Assembly: GCF_018424695.1 (NCBI RefSeq)
Contig: NZ_QTNQ01000038.1
Coordinates: 1 to 37,511, forward strand
Reading direction: 5' to 3'
DNA length: 37,511 bases
Origin: Vannielia litorea
GTDB taxonomy: Bacteria > Pseudomonadota > Alphaproteobacteria > Rhodobacterales > Rhodobacteraceae
The position numbers were made by a program, and so were the translations under genes. Shown here one piece after another: positions 1 through 7,452 of this stretch (positions are counted from its first letter, which is position 1; every line of letters starts with the position of its first letter). The notes below the pieces were generated by a model. That model was not told the origin of the DNA, ran no database searches, and was given only the letters and a program-made list of their open reading frames with translations.

Positions 1-55
1 GGGTGCAGTCGAACTGGCTGGTCAGCGGGGCAGGTGGGGCAAGGGCGTTGGGCAT
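1..55 (-). CDS. N-terminus of an unidentified protein, runs off the left edge
   Basis: On the minus strand an ATG at 55-53 follows a Shine-Dalgarno-like TCGGAGG about 7 bases upstream. The frame stays open to the window edge for 18 codons, beginning MPNALAPPAP. It lies 50 bases downstream of the SLC13 transporter gene on the same strand and could be co-transcribed with it. The fragment is too short to assign a family. The call rests only on the ribosome binding site and the open frame. Confidence 0.4.
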   Translation of the reverse strand, partial: MPNALAPPAPLTSQFDCT

Positions 56-105
56 GGGGCCTCCGATTCGAAGTGGAAGCCCATTGATGGGAGCTGAAGC
101 TAACT

Positions 106-1893
106 TTAGGTCAAGGGCCAGATCAGCGGGATCAGCGCCGAGGCCAGCAGACCGATGGTGAGGTTGAGCGGGATGCCCACCTTCATGAAATCGGTGAAGC
201 GGTAGCCGCCCGGGCCGTAGACCAGCATGTTGGTCTGGTAGCCGATCGGGGTTGCGAAGCTGGCCGAGGCCGCGACCATCACGGCAATCACCAGCGGGCG
301 GGCATCGTAGCCCAGCGCGGTGGCCAGCCCGATGGCGATTGGCGTGACGACAACGGCCACCGCGTTGTTGGAAACAAGCTCGGTGAGCACAGAGGTCAGC
401 AGGTAGATCGCCCAGACGATGAAGAAGGGCGGCAGGGTTTCCAGCGCGGGGGCAATGGCGTTGACGATGAGGGTGACCGCGCCGCTCTCTTCCAGCGCGG
501 CCCCGACCGCGAGCATCGAGAAGATCAGCGCCAGCAGACGGCCATCGACAAAGGAGAAGGCCTCGTCGGCGTCGATGCAGCGGGTGCCGAAGACCAGTGC
601 CACCGCGAAAATGGAGAGCGCCAGAATGGGAGCCACCCCGAAGGCGGCGAGGCCGACGATACCGAGCAGCGCGATAACGGCGATGGGCGCCTTCTGGCGG
701 CGAAAGGCCCGACCCGTGGGCGCGGCCACATCCACGAGGTCCATGTCGGCAGCGAGGCGCTGAATATCGGCGGGCGACCCCTCCAGCAGAAGCGTGTCGC
801 CAACGCGCACCACGAGGTCATCAAGCTGGCGGCCGATGTTCTGGTTCCGGCGGTGCACGGCCAGCGGATAGACACCGTAGCGCCGCCGCAGGCGCAGGGT
901 GCCGAGGCTGCGGCCTACCATCCGGGCGCCGGGGGTGATGAGCACCTCAACCGTGGTGGTCTCGACCGACGACAGCTTGTCGACCATCCGGACCTGCTTG
1001 CTTTCCTGCAGGCTCAGCAGCTCCGACATCTGGCTGCGCAGCACCACCCTGTCGCCCGCTTCCAGCACAACCTCGCCCATGTTCCGCCTGAGCGAGGCAT
1101 CGCCGCGCAGCACGTCGATGAGCCGCACGCCCTCGCGCTTGAAGGCATCCACTTCGCCCGGCTTCTGCCCGATCAGCGGGCTGTCTTCGGGCAGGGCGAC
1201 CTCGGTGAAAAACTTGCGCCGCGCAGAGTCGCCGCCCGAGAGCAGGTTGGCCATGCTCGCGCGGTCGGGCAGGATGCGCGGCGCAAAGAAGCGCAGGTAG
1301 AGCATGCCATAGACCACGAGGATCACCGCCAGCGGCGTGACCTCGAAGATGCCGAAAGGCTCCAGCCCGTTGGCCCGCGCAACGCCGTCCACCAGCAGGT
1401 TGGTGGAGGTGCCGATGAGGGTGAGCGTGCCGCCGAGGATGGCGGCGTAGCTGAGCGGGATCAGCAGTTTCGAGGCTGAAACGTTCATCGTGCGGGCCAG
1501 TTGTACAAAGACCGGGATCATCACCACCACCACCGGGGTGTTGCTGACGAAGGCGGAGGCCACTACCACGAAGGCGATCATCGCCCCCACCGCCAGCGCG
1601 GGCCGGGTGGCTGCGTTGCGGTCGGCCACTTGTGTGAACCAGTCGAGCGCACCTGTCCGCACCAGCGCCCCCATGACAAGGAACATCGCGGCAATCGTCC
1701 AGGGCGCCGGGTTGGAGAGCACCTCGCGCGCCTCGGCATAGGGCAGAACGCCCGAAACCAGCAGCACGGCCACGCCGAGAATAGCCACAACCTCCGGCGG
1801 AAAGCTCTCTCGGATGAAGAGGATGAACATCGCGCCCACAACCGCCAGTGCAAAGACGGCGTCCCATGGCGCGGCGAGGGTGATCAGGTCCAT
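106..1893 (-). CDS. SLC13/DASS-type anion permease with two RCK_C (TrkA-C) domains
   Basis: A 595-residue inner-membrane transporter of the divalent anion:Na+ symporter/ArsB-NhaD superfamily. Hydrophobic helices fill the N-terminal ~205 and C-terminal ~190 residues. Between them lies a soluble insert (about 215-390) with two RCK_C-like repeats, each ending in a GDxxLL/GDRVVL-type strand ('EAGDRVVL', 'RVGDTLLLEG'). Helical hairpins carry SNTPVVVVMIP and VSNNAVAVVVTP, the paired substrate/Na+ loops typical of the family (SNT and SNNA). Relatives carry sulfate, dicarboxylates or other anions, and the substrate cannot be read from sequence. The start MDLITL at 1893 gives a full-length protein. 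It is the first gene of a leftward unit that may include the partial gene at 1-55. Confidence 0.9.
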   Translation of the reverse strand: MDLITLAAPWDAVFALAVVGAMFILFIRESFPPEVVAILGVAVLLVSGVLPYAEAREVLSNPAPWTIAAMFLVMGALVRTGALDWFTQVADRNAATRPALAVGAMIAFVVVASAFVSNTPVVVVMIPVFVQLARTMNVSASKLLIPLSYAAILGGTLTLIGTSTNLLVDGVARANGLEPFGIFEVTPLAVILVVYGMLYLRFFAPRILPDRASMANLLSGGDSARRKFFTEVALPEDSPLIGQKPGEVDAFKREGVRLIDVLRGDASLRRNMGEVVLEAGDRVVLRSQMSELLSLQESKQVRMVDKLSSVETTTVEVLITPGARMVGRSLGTLRLRRRYGVYPLAVHRRNQNIGRQLDDLVVRVGDTLLLEGSPADIQRLAADMDLVDVAAPTGRAFRRQKAPIAVIALLGIVGLAAFGVAPILALSIFAVALVFGTRCIDADEAFSFVDGRLLALIFSMLAVGAALEESGAVTLIVNAIAPALETLPPFFIVWAIYLLTSVLTELVSNNAVAVVVTPIAIGLATALGYDARPLVIAVMVAASASFATPIGYQTNMLVYGPGGYRFTDFMKVGIPLNLTIGLLASALIPLIWPLT

Positions 1894-2024
1894 CTAGGTG
1901 CAATCTTGCCCATATCGGAGAGGCAGTTTAGCGGCCCGATGGGCCGTGGCAAGCGGCGAGTGCGCGGCTGGCCGCTGCACGCGCGGGGCTTGACCGGGGC
2001 GCAGCACCGCGCGAGCGTTCGGCC

Positions 2025-2447
2025 ATGGCCCGCCGCGCCGACATCCTCTACCGCCCGGAGCTGTTTGCCACCCGGCTCACCTTCATGGTGCACCGCCCGC
2101 GCAGCGCTTCGGGCGGGCGTTGCCAGTGGTTCGAAGCCGTGGCCCACGATCCGCCCCGCCCGCGCCCTGCAAGACCGGGTCAGCGCGCGGTCTGGCGGGT
2201 GGAGGACGGCGGGGCGGAGTATGTCTTCACCTCCGCTGCCGAGCTGGATCACTTCATCGACATCTGGGGCCGACGGCTGCTGCCCACACCCCGGCAGCTG
2301 GCGCAGGCGCGTGGGATGGCGGCGGTCAACGGGGTATGGCTGTCGCGCATGGCAAAGCCCCGCTGGCCCCGGCGGCTGGCCCTGCTGCGCTGGATCGCCC
2401 GCAATGATGCGCCCTTCCGCCGCCTCATGGCCGAGCTGGAGCCCTGA
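2025..2447 (+). CDS. Conserved hypothetical protein, 140 aa
   Basis: This 140-residue protein, rich in Arg, Trp and Pro, has no signal peptide or membrane helix. Landmarks are a central VWRVEDGGAEYVFTSAAELDHF segment, which is antiparallel-strand-like and followed by a helix, and a basic C-terminal region (MAKPRWPRRLALLRW). I do not recognise a family. The ATG at 2025 is divergent from the SLC13 gene (131 bases apart), and a TTGACC -35-like hexamer lies at 1990-1995. The next gene starts 52 bases downstream on the same strand, so they may form a pair. GC-rich third positions over the whole frame support real coding. Confidence 0.7.
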   Translation: MARRADILYRPELFATRLTFMVHRPRSASGGRCQWFEAVAHDPPRPRPARPGQRAVWRVEDGGAEYVFTSAAELDHFIDIWGRRLLPTPRQLAQARGMAAVNGVWLSRMAKPRWPRRLALLRWIARNDAPFRRLMAELEP

Positions 2448-2499
2448 GCCGCGACAACCCGCCCCGCGCCCGGCGCCGCGCTGGTGCTATGTTTCGCCC

Positions 2500-2946
2500 A
2501 TGACCCGCGTGGCCGATCTTCCGCCTGCCTTGCGCGACAGGCTCGGCGAAAGCCTCATCGTCTTCGATGGCGACTGTGTGCTCTGCACCGGCTTCTTCCG
2601 CTTCATGCACCGCCGCGACCGGTCAGGGCGCTTCCGTTTCGCAACGGCGCAATCGCCGCTGGGGCAGGCGCTCTACGCCGCGCTGGGGATGCCGATGGAT
2701 GACTTCGAGACCAACCTTGTAATAACCGACGGGCGCGTTCACACCCATCTCGATGCCTTCGCTGCCGCGATGCGTGCGCTCGGCTGGCCGTGGCGTGCAC
2801 TAAGCATCGCCCGCTCTCTGCCAGGCTTCGTCAAACGCCCGCTCTACCGCCTGATCGCCCGCAACCGGTTTCGCCTCTTCGGGCGGCGGGCCGAATGTTA
2901 CCTGCCCACGCCCGAGCTGCGCGCGCGCTTCATCGACACGCCATGA
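2500..2946 (+). CDS. DCC-family thiol-disulfide oxidoreductase-like protein (DUF393)
   Basis: A 148-residue protein with the diagnostic N-terminal motif FDGDCVLCTGFFRF, giving D23-G24-D25-C26-V-L-C29, the DxxCxxC signature of the DCC/DUF393 family. The family is predicted to have a thioredoxin-like fold with a redox CxxC pair; physiological substrates are generally unknown. After the motif come RFRFATAQSPLGQAL and a terminal FRLFGRRAECYLPTPELRARF, both typical of the family. A longer open frame exists upstream, but the ATG at 2500 places the motif where relatives have it. It follows the 2025-2447 gene on the same strand. Confidence 0.88.
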   Translation: MTRVADLPPALRDRLGESLIVFDGDCVLCTGFFRFMHRRDRSGRFRFATAQSPLGQALYAALGMPMDDFETNLVITDGRVHTHLDAFAAAMRALGWPWRALSIARSLPGFVKRPLYRLIARNRFRLFGRRAECYLPTPELRARFIDTP

Positions 2947-3062
2947 CCTCGCCTCTCGCCGCGCGCTTCGCAGACCGCCGCCGCCCCGGCTTGACCGGCG
3001 CGTAGGGCTCGCGGAGACTGGCCGCGTTGAGCCAACGCCATTTTGCCCCAGAGACCCGCGCC

Positions 3063-3551
3063 ATGCCCCGTGCCGCCATCCTCCTGCCCCTCCTCCTCGG
3101 CACCCCCGCCATGGCCGAATGCATCACCCGCGCCGAGGCCTTCCTGATGTGCAAGACCCATGGCGGCGCGAAGGAGCTTCGCGGCTGCTGGGGGCCGGGC
3201 GATGCGGGCTACCAGTTTGGTCCCGAGGGCGGGGTGCCGGAGCTTTCCCTCTCGGTGCCCTTGGCCGAGCTGGAGTATATCCCCTGGGCCGGGGTGGGCA
3301 GTTCGATCTGGGAAGAGGTCAACTTCCACAACGGCGATGTGCAATATTCGCTCTGGCACCGGGTGGACCGAACCCCTGAGGGCGACCCGCCCTCCGCCGG
3401 TGTCACCGTGACCCGGGCTGACGAAACGCTGGCAGACCTCGAGTGCGTGCCGGGCACGCTCCACGCAAACTTCGAGGGCCTCGCCGAAGCCAAGGCCGCG
3501 ATCGGCCAGTGCTGGCGCGATTTCAGCTGGCAGCCCTGTACTGCGCCTTGA
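3063..3551 (+). CDS. Secreted hypothetical protein, 162 aa
   Basis: The ATG at 3063 gives a clean Sec signal peptide: MPRAAILLPLLLGTPAMA followed by a probable cleavage before ECITR. An in-frame TTG at 3027 would put 12 polar residues ahead of the signal and is disfavoured. The mature part has six cysteines (ECI, MCK, GCW, ECV, QCW, PCT), suggesting disulfides in the periplasm. I do not recognise a domain. A TTGACC hexamer at 2991-2996 is a possible -35. It is the first of three consecutive small exported-protein genes (3063-4465). Confidence 0.72.
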   Translation: MPRAAILLPLLLGTPAMAECITRAEAFLMCKTHGGAKELRGCWGPGDAGYQFGPEGGVPELSLSVPLAELEYIPWAGVGSSIWEEVNFHNGDVQYSLWHRVDRTPEGDPPSAGVTVTRADETLADLECVPGTLHANFEGLAEAKAAIGQCWRDFSWQPCTAP

Positions 3552-3705
3552 GCCGCGCCGGGGTCCGGGCGACCGGGCCGGCGCGCGCGGCAGAATGGCA
3601 TCGCATTGGCAGGAACCCTTGCCAGCGGCGCAACTCGCCGTGATCGGCCCTGTGCGGCGCCGGGCAGTTGGGGTATCATGTAGAGAACGAGTGAAAGGAC
3701 AGCCC

Positions 3706-4086
3706 ATGCGACGCCTCGCAGTTCTCGCCCTGTGTCTTGCCACGCCCGCGACCGCTGGCAGCTGGATGGCACCCAACGGCCACCGCGTGGACGGTGGCCC
3801 CCAAGCCATCGTGGTGCACCCGATGGCAGGGGCGGGCAGCCCCGGCATCTTCTGTGCCGCGGCCACCTATGCGCTGGCCCGGCTGGGTGCGGCCCCATCT
3901 GATACGGTGGTGGTCACCGCCCCGCGCAGCGGCCGCATCTTCGGCCCCGGGGGCGAAACCGTGGGCTTCCGGCTCGATCCGGCAGCCGCGCCCGATCATG
4001 GCCTGTTTCTCAAGGTATCGCGGCAGGGGGAGGCCCTCTCTGTTGCCCACGCGCGCTCGCTCTGTGGCGACGATATCGACGGCTGA
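3706..4086 (+). CDS. Secreted hypothetical protein, 126 aa
   Basis: ATG at 3706 is preceded by GAAAGGACAG, a good ribosome binding site. It gives a signal peptide MRRLAVLALCLATPATAG with cleavage after ATA. The frame is open upstream to 3595, but that extension is not signal-like. The mature region is about 108 residues with two cysteines (FCAA, LCGD) and GPGGETVGFRLD. I do not recognise the family. It lies 154 bases after the previous small secreted gene and 73 before the next, all on the plus strand. Confidence 0.68.
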   Translation: MRRLAVLALCLATPATAGSWMAPNGHRVDGGPQAIVVHPMAGAGSPGIFCAAATYALARLGAAPSDTVVVTAPRSGRIFGPGGETVGFRLDPAAAPDHGLFLKVSRQGEALSVAHARSLCGDDIDG

Positions 4087-4159
4087 GGCCCCTCGGCAGG
4101 CCGATCATCCCTTCATTGGGGCGGAACTTCTGCGCGTCACGGGGTGTTTCTCCTGCGAC

Positions 4160-4465
4160 ATGAAACATATAGCACCCCTCCTCATCGCCCTCGCGGCGCC
4201 CTTTGCAGGCCCTGCCGCCGCGAGCCCTTTCATCGACTATCCCGACGATCCGGGCATGCCGACCGAAGACGTCGTCGAGATCGTCGTCGAACCGGAAGAC
4301 CTCTCGCGTTGCGAGGCCACCCTGGCCATGGTCACTGGCGCCCCCGCTGCCGCACCGGTGGCCCTGGCGCCCACCCCCGTCGCCCATGATGCAGAGCCTG
4401 ACCCGGTTCTGCCGGTTGCCATTTGCGTGACCGAGCCGCGCCCGCGCCCCGTGCCGGGCTCCTGA
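4160..4465 (+). CDS. Small secreted hypothetical protein, 101 aa
   Basis: Begins MKHIAPLLIALAAPFAGPAAAS, a typical Sec signal peptide with an AAA/S cleavage region. The mature part is short, acidic in its first half (DYPDDPGMPTEDVVEIVVEPEDLSRC) and Ala/Pro rich in its second, with two cysteines. The low-complexity tail suggests a flexible periplasmic segment. No family is recognised. It ends 6 bases before the convergent dioxygenase gene. Confidence 0.55.
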   Translation: MKHIAPLLIALAAPFAGPAAASPFIDYPDDPGMPTEDVVEIVVEPEDLSRCEATLAMVTGAPAAAPVALAPTPVAHDAEPDPVLPVAICVTEPRPRPVPGS

Positions 4466-4471
4466 CGCCGG

Positions 4472-5137
4472 TTATCCCGCCCTGACACCGGCAACGAGGC
4501 TCGCCTGAAGCCCGCGCCTTGCGTTGGCGACCTCTGCCACGGCACCCCGCCCCGCGCGCCGGGCGATCCCTTCGGTCTCATTGCGGCGATCTCGCGCGCC
4601 GCGCCCGGCATAGGCCGCGACCTTCTCATAAACCTGGTCCGAAACCGCCTCCGGAAAGAAGATCTGCGAGGTCAGCTGCGTACGATTGCCGAGCAGCACC
4701 TTGTAATGCACATGCACCGCGCGGCCCGGATACCATCCCGGATAGATCGTCGCAAACCGCGCCACGCCATCCGCACCGGTGATCTGGGAGCCGCGCAAAA
4801 AGGTCTCGCCCGCCGTGTTCTCGCGTGCATAGCCCGAATATCGCCCCGCAGCGTCGCAATGCCAGATATCCACCCGCGCGCCCGCAATCGGCGAGCAGCC
4901 GGCGTCCACCACCTGCAGGGCCAGATCAAGTGGCAGTCCCGGCAGGCCCTCCGTTACATCGCGCCGCTCCAGCTTCGGGTCGATGTAATAGGGGCCTTCC
5001 GTGGTTTCCCGCTGCACCATGCAGACATTGCCGGTGATGAGCCCGCCCTCCTGTGCCAACGCGCGCCGTGTGGCGAGCGCCGACAGCGGCAGGGCGGCTA
5101 GCGTGGCGAGCAGGTGGCGGCGGTTCACGGCGGTCAT
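4472..5137 (-). CDS. Tat-exported intradiol ring-cleavage dioxygenase-like protein
   Basis: A 221-residue protein of the intradiol dioxygenase family (protocatechuate 3,4-dioxygenase beta-like, extracellular type). These enzymes use non-heme Fe(III) bound by two Tyr and two His to cleave catecholic rings between the hydroxyls. The predicted ligands are visible: Y100 in AAGRY, Y136 in PGWYPGR, H142 and H144 in VHVHYKV. The N-terminus MTAVNRRHLLATLAALPLSALA is a Tat-type signal with twin arginine. The start at 5137 follows GAGGAGACAG; the frame is open further upstream but only this start gives the signal. Exported members lack the usual catabolic operon and their substrates are uncertain; no other aromatic-degradation gene is nearby. 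Confidence 0.88.
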   Translation of the reverse strand: MTAVNRRHLLATLAALPLSALATRRALAQEGGLITGNVCMVQRETTEGPYYIDPKLERRDVTEGLPGLPLDLALQVVDAGCSPIAGARVDIWHCDAAGRYSGYARENTAGETFLRGSQITGADGVARFATIYPGWYPGRAVHVHYKVLLGNRTQLTSQIFFPEAVSDQVYEKVAAYAGRGARDRRNETEGIARRAGRGAVAEVANARRGLQASLVAGVRAG

Positions 5138-5240
5138 GTCTGTCTCCTCGGGATACCTGGTCTGTTCACTATCTAACGCGCTCTTCAGCGATTTCCGCCG
5201 TCGGCTTGCAAGCGGGCGGCCCGCCGCGCATCCTGCGCGG

Positions 5241-5657
5241 ATGCAGACCACCTTCACCATCGCCACGCGCGGCGCGGGCCTGACCATGTTCACCACCGAA
5301 GTCTCCCGCTGGCTGGAAGGTGCGGGTGACGGGCTGCTGACGCTGATGGTGCGCCACACCTCCTGCTCGCTGCTGATCCAGGAAAACGCCGATCCCGACG
5401 TGCGCGTGGACCTCGCCGAGTTCTTCCACCGCCTCGTGCCACCCGCCGACGACTACTCGATGGCCTACCTCACCCATGTGATCGAAGGCCCCGATGATAT
5501 GCCCGCCCACATCAAGGCCGCGCTGCTGCCCGTGTCCCTGCAAATTCCGGTTCAGTCGGGGCGGATGCGGCTGGGCACATGGCAGGGGATCTACCTCTTC
5601 GAGCATCGCTCTGCGCCGCACCACCGCAAGGTCGCCGCGCATTTTTCCAAAGGTTAA
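5241..5657 (+). CDS. YjbQ family protein (UPF0047)
   Basis: A 138-residue cytoplasmic protein of the YjbQ/UPF0047 family. The motifs are LMVRHTSCSLLIQENADPDV, where the conserved HTS and N-D region is the putative metal/phosphate pocket, then SLQIPVQSGRMRLGTWQGIYLFEHR near the C-terminus. Length and order match the family. Some members show weak thiamine-phosphate synthase activity, but the true role is unsettled. The ATG at 5241 starts exactly where relatives do (MQTTFTIATRGAGL), divergent from the dioxygenase with 103 bases between starts. Confidence 0.9.
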   Translation: MQTTFTIATRGAGLTMFTTEVSRWLEGAGDGLLTLMVRHTSCSLLIQENADPDVRVDLAEFFHRLVPPADDYSMAYLTHVIEGPDDMPAHIKAALLPVSLQIPVQSGRMRLGTWQGIYLFEHRSAPHHRKVAAHFSKG

Positions 5658-5679
5658 CGCCCGCGCCGCGCTGCACTGC

Positions 5680-5710
5680 GGAATGCATGGAATGTGCATC
5701 GGATGTGCAT
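5680..5710. repeat. Three imperfect tandem copies of GGAATGTGCAT
   Basis: Upstream of nrdR lie GGAATGCAT (5680-5688), GGAATGTGCAT (5689-5699) and CGGATGTGCAT (5700-5710) head to tail, an 11-bp unit with one copy missing two bases. They sit in the 209-bp non-coding stretch between the YjbQ gene and nrdR, followed by TGGGTTGTGAC. No binding protein is known to me for this unit. The spacing of one helical turn suits a regulator. Confidence 0.5.
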
Positions 5711-5773
5711 GGGTTGTGACGTGGTTAACACGGTTTGATGCTGCGTTCGCACGGCAGCATATGGGGGCTCCAC

Positions 5774-5790
5774 GTTTGGGCTACCCAAAC
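5774..5790. promoter_or_regulatory. Perfect inverted repeat GTTTGGG-CTA-CCCAAAC upstream of nrdR
   Basis: A 7-3-7 perfect dyad ending 76 bases before the nrdR ATG. A TATAGT hexamer at 5805-5810, 14 bases downstream, could be a -10 box, which would put the dyad over the -35 region. A second, smaller dyad TGGGG-N7-CCCCA (5824-5840) falls in the putative leader. This is either an operator or a small RNA hairpin; the sequence does not decide. Confidence 0.45.
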
Positions 5791-5866
5791 CCTAGGGGCT
5801 CGCCTATAGTGCCTGTGGATAAATGGGGAGCATAACCCCAGAGAGGCAGAGAAGAAGGGGACAGGA

Positions 5867-6343
5867 ATGCGCTGCCCGTTTTGCGGAAATGTCGATACAC
5901 AGGTGAAAGACAGTCGGCCCGCGGAGGACCATGTTGCCATTCGGCGGCGGCGGTTCTGCCCGGCCTGCGGTGGTCGTTTCACCACCTATGAGCGCGTGCA
6001 ACTGCGTGATCTTATTGTGATAAAATCCAGCGGGCGGCGTGAGGACTTCGATCGCGACAAGCTGGAGCGCTCGATCCGCATCGCCTTGCAGAAACGCCCG
6101 ATTGACCCGGAGCGGGTCGATCAGATGATCTCGGGTATCGTGCGCCGGCTTGAAAGCATGGGCGAGACCGACATCGACAGCAAGATCATCGGTGAGATCG
6201 TCATGGAGAGCCTGGCCCGGATCGACACCGTTGCCTACGTGCGGTTTGCCAGCGTTTACAAGAACTTCCAGGCCGCCGATGACTTCGACCGCTTCGTATC
6301 GGAGCTGCGCCCGCCGGTCATGCCGGGCGATCCCGAGGAGTGA
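5867..6343 (+). CDS. nrdR: Transcriptional repressor NrdR
   Basis: A 158-residue cytoplasmic repressor of ribonucleotide reductase genes that senses ATP/dATP. The N-terminal zinc ribbon uses C3-P-F-C6 and C31-P-A-C34; the ATP-cone follows (about residues 46-136, from [22 protein letters not shown] to [13 protein letters not shown]). Length and termini match the family. It heads the riboflavin operon, the usual alphaproteobacterial position: its TGA (6341-6343) overlaps the GTG start of ribD. The upstream region holds tandem repeats and a perfect dyad. Confidence 0.97.
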   Translation: MRCPFCGNVDTQVKDSRPAEDHVAIRRRRFCPACGGRFTTYERVQLRDLIVIKSSGRREDFDRDKLERSIRIALQKRPIDPERVDQMISGIVRRLESMGETDIDSKIIGEIVMESLARIDTVAYVRFASVYKNFQAADDFDRFVSELRPPVMPGDPEE

Positions 6344-7452
6344 GCCGAGAGGCGGATGAAAGCTGGATGGCGCGCGCCCTGAGCTTGGGCGCGCGTGGTT
6401 TGGGGCAGGTATGGCCCAATCCGGCAGTAGGCTGTATTCTCGTGAAGGATCATAGGGTTGTGGGCCGTGGTTGGACTCAGCCCGGCGGTCGCCCCCATGC
6501 TGAAGTCATGGCTCTGGCGCAGGCCGCGAGCGCCGCACAGGGCGCCACCGCCTATGTCACGCTTGAGCCCTGCGCCCACCACGGCAAAACCCCGCCCTGC
6601 GCAGAGGCCTTGGTGAAAGCCGGCGTCGCCCGGGTCGTCACCGCGCTGGAAGACCCGGATCCGCGTACCGCTGGCCGGGGCCACGCGCGGCTTCGGGAAG
6701 CTGGAATTGCCATTGAGACCAACGTGTTGCAGGCAAAGGCGGAGCGCGCTCACGCGGGCTTCCTGTCGCGCGTCCGCCAAGGGCGCCCGTCGCTGACACT
6801 CAAGCTCGCCAGCTCCTTCGATGGCCGCATCGCCACCGCTTCGGGCGAAAGCAAGTGGATCACAGGCCCCGCCGCGCGCCAAGCGGTGCAGGGGCTGCGG
6901 GCCGGCCACGATGCGGTGCTTGTCGGCGCCGGAACCGCCCGCGCTGACGATCCGGCGTTAACCCTTCGCGGCTATGGTGACCATCGCCCGCCGGTGCGTG
7001 TGGTGGTGTCGCGCAGGCTGGATGTTCCTACCGATGGAATCCTTGCCCGCACAGCGCGCGACGTGCCGCTCTGGCTTTGCCATGGTGAAGATGCGCCAGA
7101 GGCCCGCAAGGGGGCATGGCGCGCACTCGGGGCGGAGCTGATCGAAGTGCCGCCGGGCCGCGACAGGCATCCCGACCCGGTGGCCATGCTGCGGCTGCTC
7201 GGCGCGCGCGGGTTGACGCGGGTACTCTGCGAGGGCGGCGGCATGCTGGCCGCTTCCCTGCTCGGCGCGGGCCTCGCAGACAGGTTGGTGGGCTTCACCG
7301 CAGGTGTGATGCTCGGCGCCGAGGGCCAGCCCTCCATCGGCCCTCTCGGGCTGGCTGCGCTGGCAGAGGCGCCGCGCTATACGCTTGAAAAAGAACGGAA
7401 AATCGGCGCGGATTTGATGGCGACCTGGGTGCGCTGCACCTCAGCCTCCTAG
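6340..7452 (+). CDS. ribD: Bifunctional diaminohydroxyphosphoribosylaminopyrimidine deaminase / 5-amino-6-(5-phosphoribosylamino)uracil reductase
   Basis: A 370-residue RibD catalysing the second and third steps of riboflavin synthesis: deamination, then NADPH-dependent ribose reduction. In the N-terminal cytidine-deaminase-like domain, H53-A-E55 and [11 protein letters not shown] (C78, C87) form the zinc site with its catalytic Glu. The reductase domain starts at [25 protein letters not shown] (about 151-175), and a C-terminal [13 protein letters not shown] segment is conserved. The GTG start overlaps the nrdR stop (GTGA), implying translational coupling. Its stop overlaps the convergent kpsC stop by 4 bases. 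The remaining rib genes resume 4.8 kb downstream, beyond the capsule genes. Confidence 0.96.
   Translation: MSREADESWMARALSLGARGLGQVWPNPAVGCILVKDHRVVGRGWTQPGGRPHAEVMALAQAASAAQGATAYVTLEPCAHHGKTPPCAEALVKAGVARVVTALEDPDPRTAGRGHARLREAGIAIETNVLQAKAERAHAGFLSRVRQGRPSLTLKLASSFDGRIATASGESKWITGPAARQAVQGLRAGHDAVLVGAGTARADDPALTLRGYGDHRPPVRVVVSRRLDVPTDGILARTARDVPLWLCHGEDAPEARKGAWRALGAELIEVPPGRDRHPDPVAMLRLLGARGLTRVLCEGGGMLAASLLGAGLADRLVGFTAGVMLGAEGQPSIGPLGLAALAEAPRYTLEKERKIGADLMATWVRCTSAS

Noticed and set aside
1501..2946. Long open frame of 481 codons on the plus strand
   Set aside because: It runs antisense to the SLC13 transporter and then reads into the DCC-family gene. Only the last 148 codons show family motifs, so the gene starts at 2500.
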